DNA of 64,000 nucleotides from JBFMHP01 sp964557295 (GTDB lineage: Bacteria; Pseudomonadota; Gammaproteobacteria; RBG-16-57-12). Under the pieces are notes generated by a model, which saw nothing but the letters and a program-made list of their open reading frames with translations, had not been told where the DNA came from and did not search any database. The DNA lies in assembly GCA_964557295.1 (NCBI GenBank), contig CAZKZP010000002.1:62001-126000 (forward strand). Reading direction: 5' to 3'. The translations under genes and the position numbers were made by a program. This document shows, one piece after another, positions 58,537-64,000 of the stretch (position 1 is its first letter; every line of letters starts with the position of its first letter).

Positions 58537-59322
58537 ATGGACATCAGCCAGCTTTCCATCGTGGTCGTGGAACCTTCACACGCGCAGTGGCGCATCATCT
58601 CAGGGCATCTGCGCGCGCAGGGCGTGGCCGATCTGCATTGGTTCAAGGAGGGGCATTCGACCCTGGAAGGCATCGCGCATCTGATGCCGGACCTGGTGGT
58701 GAGCGCGATGTATCTGCCGGACATGACCGGCAGCGATCTGGTCTATGCCATCCGCCGCGAACCGCGTTTGGAAAACGTGATGTTCATGCTGGTCTCCTCG
58801 GAGACCGATGAATTCCGCCTGGAGCCGATCCGCCAGGCCGGGGTCATCGCCATCCTGCCCAAGCCGTTCGATCCCAAGGACATGAAGCGCGCCTTGATGA
58901 CGGCCGCCGACTTTGCCGATCCGCAGCCGCTGACCGATGAGATCGATCTGGCGGATTTGCGCGTGCTGGTGGTCGACGACAGCGATATCTCGCGCGCCAT
59001 GGTGGTGCGGCTGCTGCACAACATCGGTATCGAGGAGATCGTCCAGGCGGCGGACGGGGCGCAAGCGGTGGCGAAGCTCTCGCAGTCGATGTTCGATCTG
59101 GTGATCACCGATTACAACATGCCGGAGATGGATGGCCGCGAGCTGGTGCATTACATCCGCCACTCGGTGGACTACCGCACGTTGCCGGTCTTGATGATCA
59201 CCGCCGAACACGATGAGGAAATCCTCGCCGCGGTGTACAAGGAAGGCGTCTCCGCCATCTGTGACAAGCCCTTCGATTCGATCTACATGAAGGAACTCAT
59301 CCTGCGGGCGTTGCGCGATTAA
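58537..59322 (+). CDS. Tandem receiver-domain protein (one degenerate, one canonical)
   Basis: A 261-residue protein made of two CheY-like domains and no output domain. The second (about 140-261) is canonical: VLVVDDSDIS, the phospho-acceptor in LVITDYNMPE, MITAE and DKPFD. The first (about 1-125) has VVVEPS instead of the acidic pair, and alanine replaces the phospho-acceptor aspartate (VVSAMYLPD), although the lysine of PKPFD remains. The first domain cannot be phosphorylated in the usual way and may serve in dimerisation or binding. Convergent with the GGDEF-EAL gene. Confidence 0.9.
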   Translation: MDISQLSIVVVEPSHAQWRIISGHLRAQGVADLHWFKEGHSTLEGIAHLMPDLVVSAMYLPDMTGSDLVYAIRREPRLENVMFMLVSSETDEFRLEPIRQAGVIAILPKPFDPKDMKRALMTAADFADPQPLTDEIDLADLRVLVVDDSDISRAMVVRLLHNIGIEEIVQAADGAQAVAKLSQSMFDLVITDYNMPEMDGRELVHYIRHSVDYRTLPVLMITAEHDEEILAAVYKEGVSAICDKPFDSIYMKELILRALRD

Positions 59323-59341
59323 CCTAAATTCGCTGTCCGCC

Positions 59342-61270
59342 TCAGCCCGTGCGCTGCCTGCCTATCACGAACTTCAGATACTCCGCCGCCGGCAGTGGCT
59401 TGCTGTAGAAATAGCCCTGCGCCTGATCGCATTTCAAGCCGCTCAGAAAATCCAGGTGCGCGGAGGATTCCACGCCCTCGGCGATCACGCTGAGCTTGAG
59501 GCTGTGCGCCAGCGCGATGATGGCGGTGACGATGGCCGCATCGTCGCTGTCGTCATGGAGGTCTTTGACGAAGGAGCGGTCGATCTTCACGGTATGGATC
59601 GGAAAGCGCTTGAGATAACTCAACGAGGAATAGCCGGTGCCGAAGTCATCGATGGACAGGCGGATGCCGAGATCGTGGAAGCGCTTGAGGGTGTTGACGT
59701 TGTTGTCGACATCCTCCATCACGATGCTCTCGGTCAATTCCAGCTCGAGATAGGCCGGCGGCAGACCGGTTTCCTGCAAGATCCGGGCGATCTTCTCTAC
59801 CAGCTGCTTGTCGCGGAACTGGCGCGCCGAGAGATTGACCGCGACCTTGGGATTGGCGATGCCATCCTTCTGCCAGGATACGGCCTGGGCGCAGGCGGTG
59901 CGCAGCACCCATTCGCCGATCGGCACGATCAACCCGGATTGCTCGGCCACGGGGATGAAGTCCATCGGCGAGATCAGTTTGCCTTCGGCAGTCTGCCAGC
60001 GGATCAGGGCCTCGGCCCCGGTGATCTCGCCGCTGCCGATGCAGATCTTGGGCTGGTAGAACAGGGTGAATTCTTCATTCTCCAGCGCATGGCGCAGGCT
60101 GCTTTCCAGCATCAGGTGATCGTAGGTCAGCGAGTTGATGTCCTTGGCGTAGAACTGGTAGTTGTTGCGCCCCTGGTCCTTGGCATGGAGCATGGCCACG
60201 TCGGCGTGTTTGAGCAGGAGCGCGGCGTCCTCGCCGTCGTGCGGGTGAATGGCGATGCCGATGCTGGCGGTGATATAGAGTTCGCGGCCGTTCACGGAGA
60301 AGGGCGCGGCCAGCGATTCGAAGATCCGCTGCACGACCTTGGTGACGTCATCCACCTCCTTGAGGTCGGTGACCAGGATGCTGAATTCATCGCCGCCGAG
60401 GCGCGAGAGGGTGATGTGGCCGAAGGCCGTGTCGGGCCGGGTGATGGCATCGGTCTGGCGCAGGATGCCGCTCAGCCGCTGGGCGATCGCCTTGAGGCAG
60501 GAATCGCCCGCGGCCAGCCCCATGGATTCGTTGATGCGCGAGAATAAGTCGATATCGAGCAGCAGTACCGCCAAAAGCGAACTGTAACGCTGGCTGCGCG
60601 CGATGGCCTGGTTGACGCGGTCCTGGAACAGGACGCGGTTGGGCAGTCCGGTCAGGGTGTCGTGCCCCGATTGGTATTCCAGCTCGCGGGTGCGTTTTTC
60701 CACCACCGCTTCGAGGTTGCGGTTCTGATCCTGTATCAGTTGATACAGCGCGGCGCTCTCCAGCGAGTAGGCGCAGTTGTGCAGGATGACCGAGAGCAGG
60801 TTGAGTTTGGCCACCGAGAGTTTCGAGAAATTCTCCGGGGCCACGCCGATGAACATGCCGCGCACCCGGGTCTTGGTGGTGAGCACATGCAGGATCAGCG
60901 GCCTGGCGAAGACGTCCGATTCGAGCGTGATGGCGCGGTTCTGATTGATGGCCCAGGCGAACTGCCCGTTTTCGATCATGGCCTGGATCTGCTGTTGCAG
61001 CGGGGCGCGTTGCTCGACCGGTTCGCAGGTTTGCAGCTCGAAGGAGGCGTCGGCCTCGTTGATGGTCATGAAGGCCAGCGTATCGAATTCGATGACGCGC
61101 TTGATATAGAACGTCGTGGTCTTGAGGATGGCCTGGGGGTCCCGGCTCTGGCTGGAGGTGCCGTAGATATCGCCGAGCGAGGCCATGAGCTCCAGCGCCA
61201 GCACATGCCATTTGTTGTGCTCTTCGAGCTCGCTGAGGCGTTGGTCGAGACGGGTGGGAATGCGGTCCAT
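59342..61270 (-). CDS. GAF-GGDEF-EAL cyclic di-GMP protein
   Basis: A 642-residue cytosolic protein: helical start, GAF-like sensor domain (about 25-185), coiled linker, GGDEF domain (LSRLGGDEFSIL) and EAL domain (EALIRWQT, VNLSARQ, ELTESI, DDFGTGYSS, KIDRSF, AEGVE). EAL motifs are intact. The GGDEF loop has a roughly 12-residue insertion between RQTD and GGDEF compared with usual spacing. The start at 61270 (MDRIPTRLDQ) follows the HDOD stop by 11 bases; the longer frame would overlap it. Confidence 0.9.
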   Translation of the reverse strand: MDRIPTRLDQRLSELEEHNKWHVLALELMASLGDIYGTSSQSRDPQAILKTTTFYIKRVIEFDTLAFMTINEADASFELQTCEPVEQRAPLQQQIQAMIENGQFAWAINQNRAITLESDVFARPLILHVLTTKTRVRGMFIGVAPENFSKLSVAKLNLLSVILHNCAYSLESAALYQLIQDQNRNLEAVVEKRTRELEYQSGHDTLTGLPNRVLFQDRVNQAIARSQRYSSLLAVLLLDIDLFSRINESMGLAAGDSCLKAIAQRLSGILRQTDAITRPDTAFGHITLSRLGGDEFSILVTDLKEVDDVTKVVQRIFESLAAPFSVNGRELYITASIGIAIHPHDGEDAALLLKHADVAMLHAKDQGRNNYQFYAKDINSLTYDHLMLESSLRHALENEEFTLFYQPKICIGSGEITGAEALIRWQTAEGKLISPMDFIPVAEQSGLIVPIGEWVLRTACAQAVSWQKDGIANPKVAVNLSARQFRDKQLVEKIARILQETGLPPAYLELELTESIVMEDVDNNVNTLKRFHDLGIRLSIDDFGTGYSSLSYLKRFPIHTVKIDRSFVKDLHDDSDDAAIVTAIIALAHSLKLSVIAEGVESSAHLDFLSGLKCDQAQGYFYSKPLPAAEYLKFVIGRQRTG

Positions 61271-61281
61271 GGTTCTTATCG

Positions 61282-62139
61282 TCAATGCAGTTTTTGTGGT
61301 CGCAGGATCTTGATCGATTCGGAAAACTGGAATTCGATCTCTTGCAGGATGTCGGTTAGCTGCTCGGGCTTGAGGCTGAGTTTTTCCCATGCCTCGGGGG
61401 AGAGCGGGGGGATGGTCAGTTCGCCCGAGGTGCCCAATTGCAGGGTGTGGGCCAGCACGTCGGCGATGTGGATGATGGCCGTCTCCTCGGGATAGTTCTG
61501 CGCCAGGCTCGGGTTGTGATGATGCAGGACCGGCTCCCAGAGCGAATCCGGCAGATTCCAGTGCTTGAGCAGCAGGCCGCTCAGCTCGCTGTGGGAGGTC
61601 TCCATGATTTCGTCCTCGACCTTGAACAGCAGGCGGTGTTCCTGACGGCAGATCGTGAGGGCCTGGTTGGCAAGTTGCGGCTTCATGATATAGATCAGCA
61701 ATCGGCCGATGTCGTGGAGCAGGCCGATCACGTAATAGCGTTCCACATTGGATTCGCGGCGGAAGGTGGCGAGCACGCGCGCGGCGGTCGCCACGGCGAT
61801 GCTGTGATGCCAGAATTGCTCGTCATTGACCGCGCCCGACGGAATTTTCGGGAAGGTGCTGATCACCTTGCAGGCCAGGGTCAGGTCCTTGAGCTGCTGG
61901 GTGCCGACGATGGTGATCGCCTGGCTGATGGTATTGACCTGCGAAGGGAATTTGAAAAAGGCGCTGTTGGCGATTTTCAGCAGCTGCGCGGTCAACGCCG
62001 GGTCTTTTTCGATGATGTCGGCGAGGTCCTTGAGGCTGGCGCTGGGGTTGTTGATGGCATCGTTCAACCTATAATAGATCGCGGGCAGCGCGGCGAGCGC
62101 CGGCACGGTCTGGATGTAGCTGATCGGATCCGACTGCAT
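61282..62139 (-). CDS. HDOD domain protein
   Basis: A 285-residue HDOD-family protein with LPAIYYRLNDAINNPSASL, DPALTAQLLKIANSAFF and a later HD-like VIGLLHDIGRLLIY region. HDOD proteins are signalling scaffolds related to HD phosphohydrolases, often linked to c-di-GMP pathways. It lies between a small conserved gene (14 bases) and the GAF-GGDEF-EAL gene (11 bases), so the three form an operon. Confidence 0.92.
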   Translation of the reverse strand: MQSDPISYIQTVPALAALPAIYYRLNDAINNPSASLKDLADIIEKDPALTAQLLKIANSAFFKFPSQVNTISQAITIVGTQQLKDLTLACKVISTFPKIPSGAVNDEQFWHHSIAVATAARVLATFRRESNVERYYVIGLLHDIGRLLIYIMKPQLANQALTICRQEHRLLFKVEDEIMETSHSELSGLLLKHWNLPDSLWEPVLHHHNPSLAQNYPEETAIIHIADVLAHTLQLGTSGELTIPPLSPEAWEKLSLKPEQLTDILQEIEFQFSESIKILRPQKLH

Positions 62140-62153
62140 ACTGCGATCCTCGG

Positions 62154-62489
62154 TCAGTGGTCGTGATAGTGCTGGGCGAGGCGCTGCACGCAGAAGTTAT
62201 ACAATTCACGCACCGCCGGGTGTTCCCGATTGTTGTGCATGAAGAGCTCCTGGGACTTGTTGACGGCGTACTCCAGTGCCTGCGGGCTGAGCATGGCGCG
62301 TGGGCAGGGCTCATCCCGGTCTTCAGCCTCGCTGCGGATCTCTGCGTGGGTGATCCCCCAGGTCTTGAATATATTGATGTGTTTTTCCGTGAGCAGGGTT
62401 TCGCCGCGGGTGAGCAGACGGCCGCTTTTGTCTGTCACATCCCCTTTGAGAAGCATGCCTGGCTGGAGCTGATCAATACCGACTTTCAT
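62154..62489 (-). CDS. Small conserved signalling-associated protein
   Basis: A 111-residue protein. Its first 60 residues (KVGIDQLQPGMLLKGDV, LLTRGETLLTEKHI, KTWGITHAEIR) resemble the short beta-rich module often found N-terminal to HD-GYP/HDOD domains; the rest is helical and charged, ending in histidines. No enzymatic motif is seen. First gene of the operon with HDOD and GGDEF-EAL genes, so probably an accessory of that signalling unit. Confidence 0.75.
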   Translation of the reverse strand: MKVGIDQLQPGMLLKGDVTDKSGRLLTRGETLLTEKHINIFKTWGITHAEIRSEAEDRDEPCPRAMLSPQALEYAVNKSQELFMHNNREHPAVRELYNFCVQRLAQHYHDH

Positions 62490-63124
62490 GATATACCACC
62501 GAAAATCAACCTCTTATATAAAAGCAATTCATGCACCGAAACATCCGTGCTGGGTTTTCGTATCAGAGCCATGGCGGGGTGAAATGGAGCAGCCGACCCG
62601 AGGTGCTTCCAATGAGATCGGCAGGCAAAACGGTAATCTTTAACAAAACTAACAAAAAAAATGCTGATAAATATTGTCTACGTGGTGTCAGAGCACATGC
62701 CCGCGCCGTTTCGGTGCGGGGAGAGGGGTGGTGATTTGTATATTATTGAAATATAATGAAATATATTGGATGATAGGAGGCGCGGGCGGGCTTAAAGGCT
62801 TGACCTCGCATCGTAAAACCATGATCATAGCGCAATTTTTACACTCCGGGCCGGCGGCGGTTTGCGCGGTTTCGGGGGAAATCGATTGGACTGGACCATG
62901 GCCGTGGGGAGTCCCGCAAGCGCCGGATTCTTGCCATATTTATGGAATGCCGTTCGACAAGTTTCTGATTCCTTAATGGTTCAAGCGCCGGGGAGTGGCC
63001 AAAGCGTCTTGCCGGCGGCCGTTGACAGTGATTCTAACTAGCGAGTGAAACATCCGAGGTCTTGGCGTTTGGCGCCAAGGCTTCAGTGTTTACGGTCGAT
63101 GCAGTTTTAACGAGGTAGAGCCTA
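62490..63124. other. Intergenic region before aceE
   Basis: About 635 bases with no gene that I can support; the short open frames lack ribosome sites and have non-protein-like composition. The part near 62640-62770 is AT-rich (ATAATGAAATATATTGG) and may hold promoters for the divergent genes. The half nearest aceE contains TTGACA at 63023 and the palindrome listed separately. The function of the long leader is unknown. Confidence 0.6.
63061..63079. promoter_or_regulatory. Palindrome upstream of aceE
   Basis: CTTGGCG-TTTGG-CGCCAAG is a 7-bp inverted repeat ending 45 bases before the aceE start. It could be an operator for a GntR/PdhR-like regulator or an RNA hairpin in the leader; no regulator gene adjoins it. 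Confidence 0.4.
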
Positions 63125-64000
63125 ATGTCTCAACAAGCACAGATGCCCGATATCGATGCGGTGGAAACCCAGGAGTGGATCGAGGCCCTTGAGGCGGTGA
63201 TCGAAAAGGAAGGCGTCGAGCGCGCGCACTTCCTGCTCGAACAATTGATCGACAAGGCCCGCCGTACCGGCGCGCATTTGCCGTATTCGGCCAATACCGC
63301 CTACGTGAACACCATTCCACCCCGTCTGGAGGTTCCGATCCCGGGCGATCAGGCGATGGAAGACCGCATCCGTTCCTATATCCGCTGGAATGCCATGGCC
63401 ATGGTGGTCAAGGCCAACCGCAAGAGTTCCGAGCTCGGCGGGCACATCGCCACCTTCGCCTCCGCCGCCACCCTATATGATGTCGGTTATAACCACTTCT
63501 GGCGCGCGCCTTCGCATGAACACGGCGGCGACCTGATCTATTCCCAGGGCCACGCCGCGCCCGGCACCTATGCCCGCGCCTTCCTGGAAGGACGTCTGAC
63601 CGAAGAGCAGCTGGATAACTTCCGCCAGGAGGTCGATGGTAAGGGCCTGTCGTCGTATCCGCACCCCTGGCTGATGCCGGATTTCTGGCAGTTCCCGACC
63701 GTCTCCATGGGCCTGGGGCCGATCATGTCGATCTATCAAGCGCGGTTTATGAAGTATTTGCAGGACCGCGGCCTGGCCGATACCAAGAGTCGCAAGGTCT
63801 GGTCCTTCCTCGGCGACGGCGAGACCGACGAGCCGGAATCCCTCGGCGCCATCGGCCTGGCCTCGCGCGAGCGGCTCGACAATCTGATCTGGGTGGTCAA
63901 CTGCAACCTGCAACGCCTCGACGGCCCGGTGCGCGGCAACGGCAAGATCGTCCAGGAACTGGAGGCGAGCTTCCGTGGCGCCGGCTGGAATGTGATCAAG
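63125..64000 (+). CDS. aceE: Pyruvate dehydrogenase E1 component, 3' truncated by window end
   Basis: First 292 codons of the homodimeric E1 of the pyruvate dehydrogenase complex, which decarboxylates pyruvate with thiamine diphosphate. The start MSQQAQMPDIDAVETQEW follows ACGAGGTAGAG. Signatures include YIRWNAMAMVVKANR, GGHIATFASAATLYDVG, NHFWRAPS, SQGHAAPG and the cofactor motif GDGETDEPES followed by NCNLQRLDGPVRGN. The gene continues beyond the window. Confidence 0.96.
   Translation, partial: MSQQAQMPDIDAVETQEWIEALEAVIEKEGVERAHFLLEQLIDKARRTGAHLPYSANTAYVNTIPPRLEVPIPGDQAMEDRIRSYIRWNAMAMVVKANRKSSELGGHIATFASAATLYDVGYNHFWRAPSHEHGGDLIYSQGHAAPGTYARAFLEGRLTEEQLDNFRQEVDGKGLSSYPHPWLMPDFWQFPTVSMGLGPIMSIYQARFMKYLQDRGLADTKSRKVWSFLGDGETDEPESLGAIGLASRERLDNLIWVVNCNLQRLDGPVRGNGKIVQELEASFRGAGWNVIK

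Noticed and set aside
62674..62976. Possible 100-residue gene in the aceE upstream region
   Set aside because: No ribosome site, mixed Trp/Cys/Pro-rich composition without protein-like pattern, and no neighbour coupling.
1..64000. CRISPR array, tRNA, rRNA, prophage or insertion sequence
   Set aside because: No spaced direct-repeat series, cloverleaf, rRNA segment, integrase or transposase sequence was seen; the repeats present are short dispersed palindromes.

Overview
The window is 64 kb of GC-rich, densely packed chromosomal DNA from a proteobacterium, most likely a respiratory gammaproteobacterium. RNase T, the YcgN family, a 616-residue IlvD, a two-component PhoBR-Pst locus and a copper/silver RND pump support this. 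Several c-type cytochromes and a cbb3 oxidase point to a micro-aerobic or lithotrophic lifestyle, and a CbbR-like LysR regulator is compatible with autotrophy without proving it. I cannot name the genus. There is no rRNA, tRNA, CRISPR array, phage or intact insertion sequence. Two runs of ten N (28157-28166 and 38647-38656) show that this is a draft assembly.

Layout. 1-8361: cbb3 cytochrome oxidase structural genes (ccoN partial, ccoO, ccoQ, ccoP), a 37-residue membrane peptide resembling CcoM, and the maturation genes ccoG, ccoH, ccoI and ccoS, followed by an unknown four-helix membrane protein and a second 37-residue membrane peptide. 8461-11103: a minus-strand group (HEACH-motif protein, PilZ protein, HIT protein, YcgN) next to a divergent YcgR-like PilZ protein. 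11100-11950: a small hypothetical gene and decayed coding sequence. 11952-13867: a CbbR-like LysR regulator divergent from psiE. 13899-23286: a copper/silver efflux region, cusC-cusB-cusA, followed by a His-rich periplasmic protein, a DUF2231 membrane protein, a lipoprotein cytochrome, a DUF302 protein and a haem protein. 23312-31772: a chemoreceptor, ilvD, two c4-type dihaem cytochromes, a lone FbpC-type ATPase behind a Fur-like site, and argD-argF.

31986-40750 is a complete phosphate module, phoB-phoR-pstS-pstC-pstA-pstB-phoU, with PHO boxes before phoB, pstS and pstC. 40956-44959 holds a pentahaem cytochrome, a third PilZ protein, Fe superoxide dismutase and an orphan hydantoinase B subunit. 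44956-52169 holds a GGDEF-EAL protein, a DUF2892 protein, the NAGGN-type amidotransferase asnO, grxD, pyrC-rnt and rsmE. 52336-58449 holds a LuxR regulator fused to an alpha/beta hydrolase that lacks its catalytic serine, a patatin, a TMTC-like GT-C protein with TPRs and a secreted unknown. 58537-62489 is a signalling group: a double-receiver protein, GGDEF-EAL, HDOD and a small conserved protein. The window ends inside aceE.

Themes. Copper and haem handling link the cbb3 oxidase (CcoI imports copper for it) to the Cus efflux region. Cyclic di-GMP signalling is scattered through the window (three PilZ proteins, two GGDEF-EAL proteins). The observations most worth following up are the serine-less LuxR-hydrolase fusion, the cytochrome-rich extension of the cus cluster, the two 37-residue membrane peptides flanking the cco genes, a terminator-like leader in front of argD, and an assembly chimera inside pstA. 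Three families of dispersed palindromic repeats occupy intergenic spaces.
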